A stretch of 64,000 bases of DNA, taken from assembly GCA_028875875.1 (NCBI GenBank), contig JAGWUV010000017.1, positions 1-64,000 of the forward strand. The letters run 5' to 3'. The stretch is from Bacteroidota bacterium. Lineage in GTDB: Bacteria > Bacteroidota > Bacteroidia > Chitinophagales > Chitinophagaceae. This document shows, piece after piece, positions 55,464 through 64,000 of the stretch. Each line of letters begins with the position of its first letter. The stretch's first letter is position 1. Position numbers and translations under genes: made by a program. The notes beneath the pieces are model-generated. The model was not told where the DNA came from, did not search any database, and saw only the letters and a list, made by a program, of their open reading frames with translations.

Positions 55464-56297
55464 TTATAAAAGATTCAACTGGCTTCTTATGCCCGCCTTG
55501 GCAAGAATGAATATTTTTCCATAATCCGGGATACGGATTCGTTCCTGCAGAATACGCTGAGGTTTTACTTTTTTTATTTTATTAAACAACGAAGCATAAT
55601 ACTTATATGCAACATACACGCCAAACCTTGCTTTCATAGGCAACTGCAGGATACCTGCATATGCATCATCAAAATCTTTTTGTATGTCTGTTTCAATCAA
55701 TTTTTTATCGGCGTATGTAAAGTTTCTAAAATCACAGCCCGGGAAGTACATCCTGTTCAATCCTTCAAAATCGGCCTTCACATCTCGCAGGAAATTCACT
55801 TTCTGAAAAGCGGCACCTAAACTTCTGGCTGCAGGTTTTAAATGTTCGTATAATTTTTTATCTCCTTCACAAAAAACATAAAGACACATCAATCCTACCA
55901 CTTCTGCACTTCCATAAATGTACTCCTCGTAACCCGCTTTATTATATACCCTTTTTTCAAGATCCATTTCCATGCTATGCAGAAAAGCTTCTATCAAATC
56001 CAGGTCAATATTATATTGATTTACAGTTAGCTGAAAGCTGTGCAGTATAGGGTTTAAACTGATGCGTTGCTGTATCGCTTCATAGGTTTGCTGTTTGAAA
56101 GAGGCCAGTAACGCAGCTTTATTATGATCATGAAACGTATCAACGATCTCGTCTGCGAAACGAACAAATCCGTAAATATTATAAATGGGTGTACGAAGGT
56201 CTTTATGCAAAAGGTTAATCGCCGAAGAAAAGCTGGTACTATACTTCTCCGTTGTATTCCTACTGCAGTCTTCACTCACTTCATCAAACAGTTTCAT
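55464..56297 (-). CDS. crtB: Phytoene synthase CrtB
   Basis: CrtB condenses two geranylgeranyl diphosphates to phytoene. I start it at MKLFDEVSED (277 residues), a typical family N-terminus; an in-frame ATG 15 bases upstream is possible. Both Asp-rich motifs are present: RFADEIVDTF (about 44-53) and NFLRDVKADFEG (about 167-178), and KYSTSFSSAI near the N-terminus is conserved. It follows crtI by 91 bp, with an interspersed repeat in the gap. Confidence 0.95.
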   Translation of the reverse strand: MKLFDEVSEDCSRNTTEKYSTSFSSAINLLHKDLRTPIYNIYGFVRFADEIVDTFHDHNKAALLASFKQQTYEAIQQRISLNPILHSFQLTVNQYNIDLDLIEAFLHSMEMDLEKRVYNKAGYEEYIYGSAEVVGLMCLYVFCEGDKKLYEHLKPAARSLGAAFQKVNFLRDVKADFEGLNRMYFPGCDFRNFTYADKKLIETDIQKDFDDAYAGILQLPMKARFGVYVAYKYYASLFNKIKKVKPQRILQERIRIPDYGKIFILAKAGIRSQLNLL

Positions 56298-56354
56298 ATT
56301 CGTCATATGCATGAATAATTTTGTTATCAGCTAATGATTATGATGGCATCTTCC

Positions 56355-56378
56355 GTTGCGTCGCACCCTTCAAGGTTC
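56355..56378 (+). repeat. Interspersed repeat GTTGCGTCGCAC, copy 2
   Basis: GTTGCGTCGCAC followed by CCTTCAAGGTTC matches the minus strand of 45929-45952 at 22 of 24 positions. It lies in the 91-bp gap between crtI and crtB. No transposase is nearby. Confidence 0.6.
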
Positions 56379-56388
56379 AGTACTTTGT

Positions 56389-57885
56389 TCAACAGGTTCC
56401 GAAATGTTGTATCACCTGCCCTGCTACCACTTCGCCACTGATCAAACTGGGTGGCACTCCCGGACCCGGAACTGTTAATTGACCGGTGTAAAAAAGATTA
56501 TTCACTTTTTTACTGCGACATGCAGGTTTTAAAACAGCTGTTTGCAGTAAAGTGTTCGCTAAACCGTACGCATTTCCTTTAAAAGAATTGTATTCGCTGA
56601 TAAAATCGCTGTGAGCAAATGATTTTTTATAAATAATACTGTCTGAAATAGATTGTTGTAAATGTTTTTCCATTCGCTGAATGACCATTTGAAAGTAATG
56701 CTCACGCAAGGCTTCCGTATCATGGGTCAACCCGGTTGCAACCGGTATCAGTATAAATAAGTTTTCGCAGCCTTCCGGTGCCGCTTCTTTATCCGTAACC
56801 GATGTGGCGCTCACATAGAATAATGGATCTGTGGGCCATTGTTTGCTGCTATAAATTTCCTTTCCATGCACTTCAAAAGAAGTATCAAAAAACAAAGAGT
56901 GATGTTGTATGCCCTCCAGTTTTTTATTCAATCCTACATAATACAACAAACAACTCGGCGCCATCACACGTTTCTCCCAATACTCATCTGAATAAGAGCG
57001 ATACGTTTTATCCAACAATTGCGTTTCTACATGGTGGTAATCTGCTCCGGCAATCACCACATCCGCATCCCAAAAATGTATCTCTCCTGTGCTGGTGTTG
57101 CTGCACTTAATCCTTTTTGCCGTGCGATCGTTCACCATGATTTCTTCCACGTTTTCATTACAATGAAAGGTTACACCCAACTCCAATGCCAGTTTATACA
57201 TTGCATGAACGATGCTGAACATTCCTCCTTCCGGGTACCATGTACCGCCTTTGATATCTGCATAATTCATCAGGCTGTATAAGGCAGGCGTTTTTTCAGG
57301 TAAGGCACCGAGGAATAAAACGGGAAACTCCATCAGTTCCCTTAGTTTGGGATGCTGAAAATATTTGGCCACATGTGCCTTCATCGACTGAAATACATCC
57401 AGCCTGAATAATCCTGCGATTAATTCCTTATCTAGAAATTCCGTGTAAGATTGTCCCGGCTTGAATACCAGTTTATTGATGCCTACTTTATATTTATAGG
57501 CCGCTTCTTCCATGAAAGTATCCAAACGTTTTCCGCTACCGGGTTCCAATGACTCGAATAAACTTACTACAGACTTATAATCAGAGGGAATATCCATCGG
57601 GCCATCAGGCCAATAAATTCTGTAAGAAGGATCTAAGCGGGTAAGCTTGTAATAATCTGAGACCTTCTTACCGAAACGGTTAAAATACCTTTCAAAAACA
57701 TCGGGCATCCAATACCAGCTGGGCCCCATATCAAATACAAACCCGTTGGCATGTAATTGCCTGGCACGACCGCCGGGTGTTGCATGTTTTTCTAACACTT
57801 CCACCTGCCAGCCTGCCTTGGCCATGAACGAGGCAGCAGAAAGCCCTGCAAACCCGGAACCAATTACTACTACTTTCTTTCTCAA
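56389..57885 (-). CDS. crtI: Phytoene desaturase CrtI
   Basis: CrtI introduces the four double bonds that turn phytoene into lycopene. The 498-residue flavoprotein has the N-terminal GSGFAGLSAASFMAKAGW (about 8-25), ATPGGRARQL (about 36-45), FDMGPSWYWMPDVF (about 51-64), and the C-terminal signature LFYTGQLTVPGPGVPPSLISG in part (about 467-487). It lies between the sigma-factor gene (22 bp upstream) and crtB, the usual Bacteroidetes order. Confidence 0.95.
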   Translation of the reverse strand: MRKKVVVIGSGFAGLSAASFMAKAGWQVEVLEKHATPGGRARQLHANGFVFDMGPSWYWMPDVFERYFNRFGKKVSDYYKLTRLDPSYRIYWPDGPMDIPSDYKSVVSLFESLEPGSGKRLDTFMEEAAYKYKVGINKLVFKPGQSYTEFLDKELIAGLFRLDVFQSMKAHVAKYFQHPKLRELMEFPVLFLGALPEKTPALYSLMNYADIKGGTWYPEGGMFSIVHAMYKLALELGVTFHCNENVEEIMVNDRTAKRIKCSNTSTGEIHFWDADVVIAGADYHHVETQLLDKTYRSYSDEYWEKRVMAPSCLLYYVGLNKKLEGIQHHSLFFDTSFEVHGKEIYSSKQWPTDPLFYVSATSVTDKEAAPEGCENLFILIPVATGLTHDTEALREHYFQMVIQRMEKHLQQSISDSIIYKKSFAHSDFISEYNSFKGNAYGLANTLLQTAVLKPACRSKKVNNLFYTGQLTVPGPGVPPSLISGEVVAGQVIQHFGTC

Positions 57886-57907
57886 TCGCTACTGTTGGAG
57901 TTTATGA

Positions 57908-58411
57908 TTAATGCCTTTCTATTTGCGCCTTTAATAATTTTCTTGCGAAGTGGATTCTGCTTTTAATAGTGCCCAGCGGCTCATTTAAAATATCTGCGAT
58001 CTCATGGTACTTAAAGCCATCAAAGTAAAGGAGGAAGGGATTTTTGAAAATTTCCGGTAAATGATGGATGGCTTCGTTGATCTCTTTCATATTCATTTTC
58101 GCCACTGCTTCGTTTGACACGGCACCCTGGTTTAAATTCAACAGAAATTCATTAGGGGTGCTATCGAAAATGGTTTGCTGTTTGGCTCTTCTACGGTAAT
58201 GGTTAATGAAAATATTACGCATGATGGTGTACAACCATGCTTTAATATTTGTACCGGAATGATACTTCTCTTTATTGGCCAATGCCCTATACATGGTTTC
58301 CTGTAAAAGGTCCTTCGCCTGCTCCTGGTCACGTGTCAGCGTAATGGCAAAAGGCTTCAAAAAATCTGCATTGTTCAACAGCATTTGATTAAACTCGAGT
58401 GTAGTAGCCAT
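57908..58411 (-). CDS. ECF-type RNA polymerase sigma factor
   Basis: The 167-residue sigma factor has region 2 (QEQAKDLLQETMYRAL, about 29-44, and IKAWLYTIMRNIFINHYRR) and region 4 (FDGFKYHEIADILNEPLGTIKSRIHFARK). It lies directly upstream of crtI, 22 bp away, and divergent-regulator-like signals precede it, so it is probably cotranscribed with carotenoid genes. A role in light- or stress-induced carotenoid expression fits other carotenoid clusters. No anti-sigma gene is adjacent. Confidence 0.9.
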   Translation of the reverse strand: MATTLEFNQMLLNNADFLKPFAITLTRDQEQAKDLLQETMYRALANKEKYHSGTNIKAWLYTIMRNIFINHYRRRAKQQTIFDSTPNEFLLNLNQGAVSNEAVAKMNMKEINEAIHHLPEIFKNPFLLYFDGFKYHEIADILNEPLGTIKSRIHFARKLLKAQIERH

Positions 58412-58415
58412 AACA

Positions 58416-58483
58416 TTTGTTTAATTATGTACGGTATAAAGTTAAACAAAGTTTGAGTAATGCAACAAATATTTTGTTTAATT
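58416..58483. promoter_or_regulatory. Candidate CarH operator region
   Basis: TTTGTTTAA occurs at 58416-58424, its inverse TTAAACAAA at 58442-58450, and TTTGTTTAA again at 58473-58481, in the 172-bp gap between the sigma-factor gene and the MerR gene. On the minus strand TTG, 18 bases and TAACTTTA form a promoter-like pair that overlaps the middle site. Repression of the sigma-crtI-crtB unit by the MerR/CarH protein is the inferred role. Confidence 0.55.
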
Positions 58484-58583
58484 TTTTTAAAAAAAGATAA
58501 AACAAAATAAATCAAGACAATACGAGTTTCCAAAACAGTCATTCTGTTCACCAGTACAGGAAAATTTATCCTATTTGAAAAAA

Positions 58584-59462
58584 TTAGAGGGAAGCGATAT
58601 ACTCCATTACCTCATTAAGTGATTTTTTGAAGCTGACATTGGCGGGGATTTTTTTCTTGTACTGCTGTGTGAGTTGCCCTGATACGATCAATTTCGCATG
58701 GGGCATTTTCGCATGAAATTGCTGCAGGAATCGCTCAAAGTTGAAATTATGGGCTACAGCTGTCAGGTGAGAATATAAGAATATGGGAGATTTAAGCGAC
58801 ACAACATAGGCTATGTCCTTGATAGGTACATTGGCGCCCAGGTACAACACTTTAATACCTCGGCTCTTGAGTAAGTAGTACATGAAGAGTAAGCCCAGTT
58901 CGTGGTGTTCGCCTTCGGGCAAGAAAAGCAATATGGTTTTATCAATGGCAATCCGGCTGTCTGTTCCTTCGATCCCTACAATTAGTTTCTGCCGGATGAT
59001 ATTGGTAACAAGGTGTTCCTGGGCAGGGTTGATATGATCTGTTACCCAGAGTATGCCAATTCTTTCCAGGAAAGGAAAGATGATTTGCGTGATGGTTTTC
59101 TCAATTCCCTTCGTATGAATGTATTGATCCAGCGTATCTTCAAATGAATCCAGGTTCAAATCCACCATGTGCTGGATCATTTCATTAACAATACGCTCCT
59201 GCTGTGCCTGGTTTTGGGAGAGAGAAAGGATTTTTTCATTGATCTCCTGCTCATTCATCTTACAGATATGGGAGATCTTATACCCATATTTGTTTAGCAG
59301 GGATACGTTTAAGATTGCTTTTACCTCATCGCTGTTATAGTACCTGATATTGGTTTCAGAGCGATGTGGCTTTAAGAATGAATAACGTTGTTCCCAAATA
59401 CGTATCGTATGGGCTTTGATGCCGGATAAATTCTCAAGGTCTTTGATTGTAAACGCACTCAT
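58584..59462 (-). CDS. carH: MerR-family regulator with cobalamin-binding domain, CarH-like
   Basis: The 292-residue protein has an N-terminal MerR helix-turn-helix (FTIKDLENLSGIKAHTIRIWEQRY, 4-27, shown in part), a helical bundle and a C-terminal B12-binding domain. The photoreceptor signature W-x9-E-H is exact (W139, E149, H150), and the lower-ligand motif E-x-H-x2-G is present at E185-H187-G190. CarH proteins bind adenosylcobalamin, form DNA-binding tetramers in the dark and fall apart in light. Position next to the sigma-crtI-crtB unit supports light-induced pigment synthesis. Confidence 0.9.
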   Translation of the reverse strand: MSAFTIKDLENLSGIKAHTIRIWEQRYSFLKPHRSETNIRYYNSDEVKAILNVSLLNKYGYKISHICKMNEQEINEKILSLSQNQAQQERIVNEMIQHMVDLNLDSFEDTLDQYIHTKGIEKTITQIIFPFLERIGILWVTDHINPAQEHLVTNIIRQKLIVGIEGTDSRIAIDKTILLFLPEGEHHELGLLFMYYLLKSRGIKVLYLGANVPIKDIAYVVSLKSPIFLYSHLTAVAHNFNFERFLQQFHAKMPHAKLIVSGQLTQQYKKKIPANVSFKKSLNEVMEYIASL

Positions 59463-59564
59463 AACTTATGTCAACACTGTTATGGAAGAAAGGTTTACTT
59501 AAATAACCATTTACTAAGTGAATTGTTGATTTTGTTCAATCATCAAAACCTATATGGCCGGCAT

Positions 59565-60422
59565 CTATTTAACACGGCGCAAATACTCGCCATAACCGCT
59601 CTTGTTGTATTTATCAGCAAGTACCAGCAATTGCTCACGGGAAATAAATCCCATCCGGTAGGCCACCTCTTCAATACAACCGATCTTGTGCCCCTGCCTT
59701 TTTTCTATCACCCGTACAAATTCACAGGCATCATGCAATGAATCGAAAGTACCGGTATCTAGCCAGGCGGTGCCCCTGTCCATACGGCCCACTTTTAATT
59801 TTCCCTGCTCCAGGTAGGTCTTATTCACATCAGTGATCTCGTATTCACCGCGGGGAGAAGGTGCAATATTCTTTGCTATCGCTACCACGTCGTTGTCGTA
59901 AAAATATAATCCGGGAACAGCATAATTGGATTTGGGATGATGAGGTTTTTCTTCAATGGAAAGGGCATTAAACTGCTCATCAAACTCAACCACACCATAT
60001 CTTTCTGGGTCTTGAACTTCATAGGCAAATACTGCCGCTCCTTCCACATTGTTGAAGGATTGCAACAGTTTGCTAAAGCCGGAACCATAGAAAATATTAT
60101 CACCCAATACCAGAGCTACCTTATCATTCCCAATGAAATCTGCACCAATGACAAAAGCCTGTGCCAAACCGTTGGGTACAGCCTGTACCGCGTAGGAAAA
60201 GCGGCAACCGATCTCAGCTCCATCACCCAGCAAACGCTGGAACTGTGCTGAATCTTCGGGTGTGGTAATGATCAGTATTTCATTGATACCGGCCAGCATC
60301 AGTACCGAAAGCGGGTAATAGACCATCGGTTTATCATAAATAGGCATCAGTTGTTTACTGATCGCTTTTGTGATAGGATACAACCTTGTACCACTGCCAC
60401 CTGCGAGAATAATTCCTTTCAT
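59565..60422 (-). CDS. rfbA: Glucose-1-phosphate thymidylyltransferase
   Basis: RfbA makes dTDP-glucose, the first step to dTDP-L-rhamnose. The 285-residue protein has the pyrophosphorylase motif [13 protein letters not shown] (6-18), [20 protein letters not shown] (about 24-43) and [13 protein letters not shown] (about 104-116). Length is typical. It is the last of the rfbB-rfbC-rfbA run, two bases after rfbC. rfbD is not in the window. Confidence 0.97.
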   Translation of the reverse strand: MKGIILAGGSGTRLYPITKAISKQLMPIYDKPMVYYPLSVLMLAGINEILIITTPEDSAQFQRLLGDGAEIGCRFSYAVQAVPNGLAQAFVIGADFIGNDKVALVLGDNIFYGSGFSKLLQSFNNVEGAAVFAYEVQDPERYGVVEFDEQFNALSIEEKPHHPKSNYAVPGLYFYDNDVVAIAKNIAPSPRGEYEITDVNKTYLEQGKLKVGRMDRGTAWLDTGTFDSLHDACEFVRVIEKRQGHKIGCIEEVAYRMGFISREQLLVLADKYNKSGYGEYLRRVK

Positions 60423-60423
60423 A

Positions 60424-60981
60424 TTAAAAATTAAGCGATTCTTTTATTTGATGAAAAGCGGGAAGCACTTTGTCTTTATCCGATAACAACACCCCGGCTT
60501 CTTCTATTTGCCAGTCAATCTGCAAAGTGGGATCGTTATAGATGATACCGCCCTCAGCAGCTTTGTTATAATAATTATCGCATTTATAAAAAAACACAGC
60601 TTCATCACTCAATACCACAAATCCGTGGGCAAACCCACGGGGTACATAGAATTGCAGATGGTTGTTGCCGGTTAACTCAACAGCCACATGTTCCCCGAAA
60701 GTGGGAGAATCTTTTCTCAGGTCTACTGCCACATCCAGCACTTTCCCCTGTAATACACGCACTAGTTTGGCCTGCGCATATTCGCCTGTTTGAAAATGCA
60801 ACCCACGCAAAACACCCCTTGAGGACTTGGATTGATTGTCCTGTACAAACGGTGTAGCAATGCCTGTTAATTCCGTAAATCTTTTTTGATTAAAACTCTC
60901 AAAAAAATAACCTCTGTCGTCTCCGAAAACGGTATCGTGAATAATAAAACAATCTTTCAGTTTCGTAGCTTCTATTTTCAT
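60424..60981 (-). CDS. rfbC: dTDP-4-dehydrorhamnose 3,5-epimerase
   Basis: RfbC epimerises the 4-keto sugar at C3 and C5. The 185-residue cupin has [14 protein letters not shown] (about 19-32), the catalytic histidine in VLRGLHFQ (about 58-65) and [16 protein letters not shown] (about 111-126). It lies between rfbB (91 bp upstream) and rfbA. The rfbB-rfbC gap contains several loosely repeated TCTTTAG-like words. Confidence 0.97.
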   Translation of the reverse strand: MKIEATKLKDCFIIHDTVFGDDRGYFFESFNQKRFTELTGIATPFVQDNQSKSSRGVLRGLHFQTGEYAQAKLVRVLQGKVLDVAVDLRKDSPTFGEHVAVELTGNNHLQFYVPRGFAHGFVVLSDEAVFFYKCDNYYNKAAEGGIIYNDPTLQIDWQIEEAGVLLSDKDKVLPAFHQIKESLNF

Positions 60982-61072
60982 TGTTTGGTCTTTAGCCTAT
61001 GGTCTTTTGTGTCTTTAGGTTATTGGCCTTTAGCTTCTGATGCTTAACTAATGACCAACTCCCAACAACTAT

Positions 61073-62125
61073 CTATCTTGCTTCGTACATAGATTCATAA
61101 TAATGCTGGTAAGCACCGCTGGTTACATGCTGCAACCATTCTGTATTTTGCAGGTACCAGTCGATAGTTTGGCTTAAACCTTCTTCAAAAGTAACTGAAG
61201 GTTTCCATCCCAATTCTGTATTGATCTTACTGGCATCGATAGCATAACGCCTGTCGTGCCCCGGCCTGTCTTTCACATAAGTAATTAACTGCTCACTTTC
61301 GCCCTGCTGCCTGCCCAGTTTTTCATCCATCAGCTTACACAATAATTTCACCAGGTCAATATTCTTCCATTCATTAAAACCACCGATATTATAGGTATCG
61401 TTGATCTTACCGCGGTGAAAAACAGTGTCGATTGCGGTAGCATGGTCTTTCACAAACAACCAATCCCTTGTGTATAATCCATCTCCATATACCGGCAATG
61501 GTTTTTTATTGATGATATTATTGATGAATAAAGGGATAAGTTTTTCGGGAAAATGATAGGGGCCGTAATTGTTGGAACAGTTAGATACCACAGTTTGCAG
61601 GTGATAGGTTTCTGCATACGCCCTTACAAAATGATCTGAAGAAGCTTTACTGGCCGAATAAGGTGAGTTAGGATGATAGGAAGTGGTTTCAGTGAAGAAA
61701 CCGGTATCGCCTAAAGCCCCATACACTTCATCTGTGGAAACATGATAGAACAAATGCTGACTGTAGTCCTCTTTCCATTTGTCTTTGGCCACATTCAGCA
61801 GGTTCACGGTTCCGATCACATTCGTATACACAAAATCCAGCGGAGATACAATAGAACGGTCCACATGCGATTCTGCTGCAAGGTGAATCACATCAGTGAT
61901 CGCATGTTTTTCAAATACAGCCTGCAAAGCAGCCGTATCCAATATATTTACTTTCTCAAAAAAATAATTATTGCTGTGTTCAATATCCTTGAGATTTTCA
62001 AGGTTACCTGCATAGGTTAACGCATCCAGGTTAACGATCTTATACTGCGGGTACCTGGTAACAAATAATCGTACAACATGCGACCCAATAAAACCGGCAC
62101 CACCGGTGATAGCAATATGCTTCAT
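61073..62125 (-). CDS. rfbB: dTDP-glucose 4,6-dehydratase
   Basis: RfbB oxidises and dehydrates dTDP-glucose to the 4-keto-6-deoxy sugar. The 350-residue extended SDR has TGGAGFIGSHVVR (7-19), HLAAESHVDRS (about 81-91), the catalytic FYHVSTDEVYGAL (about 126-138) and YSASKASSDHFVRA (about 156-169). It is directly followed by rfbC and rfbA, all for dTDP-rhamnose used in surface polysaccharide. Its start abuts the epimerase gene upstream. Confidence 0.97.
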   Translation of the reverse strand: MKHIAITGGAGFIGSHVVRLFVTRYPQYKIVNLDALTYAGNLENLKDIEHSNNYFFEKVNILDTAALQAVFEKHAITDVIHLAAESHVDRSIVSPLDFVYTNVIGTVNLLNVAKDKWKEDYSQHLFYHVSTDEVYGALGDTGFFTETTSYHPNSPYSASKASSDHFVRAYAETYHLQTVVSNCSNNYGPYHFPEKLIPLFINNIINKKPLPVYGDGLYTRDWLFVKDHATAIDTVFHRGKINDTYNIGGFNEWKNIDLVKLLCKLMDEKLGRQQGESEQLITYVKDRPGHDRRYAIDASKINTELGWKPSVTFEEGLSQTIDWYLQNTEWLQHVTSGAYQHYYESMYEAR

Positions 62126-63184
62126 TTATAATGTGATTTGATAGTATTTTTTATACCAATGAATAAATTGTTGAACCCCATCCCTGATATTCGTAGCAGG
62201 CTGATAACCCGTATCCCGCATCAGGTCAGACACATCTGCATGCGTGGCCACCACATCGCCTGGCTGCAAAGGTAAAAAAGTCTTGTTGGCCTTCATCTTC
62301 AATTCTGCTTCGATAGCTTCTACAAAATCAAGCAATTTTACAGGCTTGTTATTACCTATGTTATAGATGCGGTAAGGAGCGCTTGAAACAGCGGGATCAG
62401 GATGTTGAGCATCCCAATTTACATGATCAGCTGCAGGTGGTTGCTGCATTACTTTCATCACTCCAGTAACTATATCATCCACATACGTAAAATCGCGGTA
62501 CATCTCTCCATGATTGAATACCTGTAAGGGTTTCCCTTCAATGATGGCACGAGTAAATAAAAACAGAGCCATATCAGGCCTCCCCCAGGGACCATACACA
62601 GTAAAGAAGCGTAACCCTGTTACCGGTATGCCGAATAAATGACTATACGTATGCGCCATCAGCTCGTTGCTCTTCTTGCTTGCTGCATACAAAGAAATGG
62701 GATGATCAGTAGAATGATGCGTGGAGAAAGGAACAGCACCGTTCAATCCATACACACTGGAACTGCTGGCAAACACGAGGTGCTTAACGGGATAATGCCT
62801 ACAACATTCCAGCAAATTGGCAAAGCCAAGAATATTACTGTCGATATACGCCTGCGGATTGGAAATGCTATACCTGATACCCGCCTGTGCCGCCAAATGC
62901 ACTACCATATCAAATTTTTCTTCCGCAAATAAAGTGGGTAAAAGTTCCCGCTCTTCCAGCTTCAGGCGTATGAAGCGATAATTGTGAAAAGAAACACTTT
63001 GCAGCAAGCTGTTATACGGCAGTTCAGCAAGAATACCATGCTCCGCTAAACGATCGTGCTTCAGTTGTACCTCGTAGTAATCCGTTATGCTGTCCAGCCC
63101 CACCACTTCATGTCCTTCTTGCAGGAGGCGACCCGTAAGATGAAAGCCAATAAATCCTGCAGAACCGGTGACCAAAATTTTCAT
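62126..63184 (-). CDS. NAD-dependent sugar epimerase, UDP-glucuronate 4-epimerase-like
   Basis: The 352-residue extended SDR has TGSAGFIGFHLTGRLL (6-21), HLAAQAGIRYSI (about 96-107), YAASKKSNELMAHTYSHLFG in part (about 151-170) and FFTVYGPWGRPDMALF, a motif shared with UDP-glucuronate 4-epimerases. It should supply UDP-galacturonate for surface polysaccharide. It ends one base before rfbB and is probably in the same transcript. Confidence 0.88.
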   Translation of the reverse strand: MKILVTGSAGFIGFHLTGRLLQEGHEVVGLDSITDYYEVQLKHDRLAEHGILAELPYNSLLQSVSFHNYRFIRLKLEERELLPTLFAEEKFDMVVHLAAQAGIRYSISNPQAYIDSNILGFANLLECCRHYPVKHLVFASSSSVYGLNGAVPFSTHHSTDHPISLYAASKKSNELMAHTYSHLFGIPVTGLRFFTVYGPWGRPDMALFLFTRAIIEGKPLQVFNHGEMYRDFTYVDDIVTGVMKVMQQPPAADHVNWDAQHPDPAVSSAPYRIYNIGNNKPVKLLDFVEAIEAELKMKANKTFLPLQPGDVVATHADVSDLMRDTGYQPATNIRDGVQQFIHWYKKYYQITL

Positions 63185-63227
63185 ATACTTATATTACAGG
63201 GCTATAGCGTTGTAATGGATAATTTTA

Positions 63228-64000
63228 TTATCTATCCCACTCAACATTTTTTATTTCCTCGTATACCCTCCTGATCCCTTCTTCCAGGGTAATCGAAGCT
63301 TTCCAGCCAAAGGAATTGAGTTTAGTTACATCCATCAGCTTACGCGGTGTGCCATCGGGTTTGGAAGTATCAAATTTGATCTCTCCCTCGTAGCCCACTG
63401 TTTTCTTTACCAGTTCTGCCAATTCAAGGATGGTTACATCCGTACCCCAACCTACATTCACCAAACCTTTTTCATTATAATGTTGCAATAAGTAATAACA
63501 GGCATCTGCCAGATCATCTACATGCAAAAATTCTCTTCTGGGAGAACCTGTTCCCCATAACTCTACAAAAGGGGCATTCTTTCTTTTCGCTGTAATGAAT
63601 TTCCGCAGCAGGGCAGGTAATACATGCGATTTTTCCAGGTCATAATTGTCATTGGGCCCATATAAATTGGTAGGCATAGCCGAAATGAAATTACAGCCAT
63701 ACTGTGCCCTGTAGCTATCGCATAATTCTATCCCTGCGATCTTGGCTATTGCATAGGGTTGGTTGGTGGGTTCCAGGTAGCCGGATAATAGATAATCTTC
63801 TTTCAACGGCTGCGGAGCCAGTTTGGGATAAATACAAGATGAGCCGAGGAACAATAATTTTTGAACGCCTGTGAGGTAAGAAGCATGGATGATATTAGCC
63901 TCCATCATCAGGTTATCATAGATAAATTCTGCCCGGTAGGTATTGTTGGCAACAATTCCCCCCACTTTTGCTGCTGCGAGCACAACGTAGTCGGGTTTAT
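63228..64000 (-). CDS. fcl: GDP-L-fucose synthase, 5' end cut by window edge
   Basis: The frame runs off the window end, so the start and the first ~55 residues are missing; the readable part begins at [14 protein letters not shown]. Conserved motifs are [19 protein letters not shown], the catalytic [21 protein letters not shown] and [14 protein letters not shown]. The enzyme epimerises and reduces GDP-4-keto-6-deoxymannose to GDP-L-fucose. It heads the visible polysaccharide genes, 43 bp before the epimerase. A gmd partner would be expected beyond the window. Confidence 0.93.
   Translation of the reverse strand, partial: KPDYVVLAAAKVGGIVANNTYRAEFIYDNLMMEANIIHASYLTGVQKLLFLGSSCIYPKLAPQPLKEDYLLSGYLEPTNQPYAIAKIAGIELCDSYRAQYGCNFISAMPTNLYGPNDNYDLEKSHVLPALLRKFITAKRKNAPFVELWGTGSPRREFLHVDDLADACYYLLQHYNEKGLVNVGWGTDVTILELAELVKKTVGYEGEIKFDTSKPDGTPRKLMDVTKLNSFGWKASITLEEGIRRVYEEIKNVEWDR

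Noticed and set aside
60982-61072. Loose TCTTTAG-like words between rfbB and rfbC as a tandem repeat
   Set aside because: The units vary in length and sequence and there is no fixed period; it may be low-complexity spacer.

Overview
The window reads as a chromosomal segment of a Bacteroidota bacterium, most likely of the family Chitinophagaceae. This rests on Bacteroidetes-type promoter elements (TTG, then about 20 bases, then TAnnTTTG) before the tRNA and the vitamin B12 uptake gene, a type IX secretion C-terminal domain, a TonB-dependent receptor, AT-rich intergenic spacers, and a carotenoid gene set of the kind found in yellow Bacteroidetes. The family-level placement is inference. No prophage, CRISPR array, rRNA or transposase gene was seen.

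Layout. 1-2.8 kb: a four-gene arsenic operon (arsR-arsM-acr3-arsC) behind a palindromic ArsR operator. 3-6.7 kb: a GH78 alpha-L-rhamnosidase and a secreted PPC/DUF296 protein on the minus strand. 7.1-14 kb: a TPP-riboswitch-controlled thiamin operon, thiS-thiC-thiD-thiE-thiG-thiH-thiF, with a second ThiE/TenI-like gene at 15.1-15.7 kb. Two copies of a short palindromic element, each framed by exact 12-13 bp direct repeats 143 bp apart, sit inside this operon. 15.8-18.6 kb: uvrB and a LuxR-type response regulator. 18.6-25 kb: a GH5 glycosidase and a large beta-propeller lipoprotein, each preceded by the same conserved ~67-bp promoter-like block, then a ParA ATPase, an esterase and a carboxypeptidase-regulatory-like protein. 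25-29 kb: a metal module (MerC, SCO1, Fur family) around a perfect palindrome, an epimerase and an LpxD-like acyltransferase. 29-41 kb: housekeeping genes (pseudouridine synthase, lysS, gmk, amtB, ppsA, two SDRs, an M20 hydrolase).

41-46 kb: a second LuxR-type regulator, a long spacer with paired FNR-box-like sites, a type IX-secreted Ig-domain protein and a tiny PID-type sorting-signal protein. 45.9-48.5 kb: a cobalamin riboswitch, a BtuB-like receptor and a small cysteine-rich CWC-type protein. 48.5-50.9 kb: marC, a GMP reductase, tRNA-Arg(CCG) and an AT-rich membrane protein. 51-59.5 kb: a carotenoid cluster (crtY, crtZ, cruF-like, crtD-like, idi, crtB, crtI), an ECF sigma factor and a MerR/B12-binding regulator with the CarH photoreceptor signature. 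59.5-64 kb: dTDP-rhamnose genes (rfbA, rfbC, rfbB), a UDP-glucuronate-epimerase-like gene and a GDP-fucose synthase cut by the window edge.

How it fits together. The carotenoid genes predict a monocyclic, saproxanthin-like pigment whose synthesis is probably light-controlled through a cobalamin-binding repressor; the cobalamin salvage receptor in the same window could supply its chromophore. The most interesting unexplained structures are non-coding: the palindromic elements with target-site-like repeats, a helically phased 11-bp repeat array found at two loci in the same orientation to the downstream gene, and the duplicated promoter block before the GH5 and lipoprotein genes.
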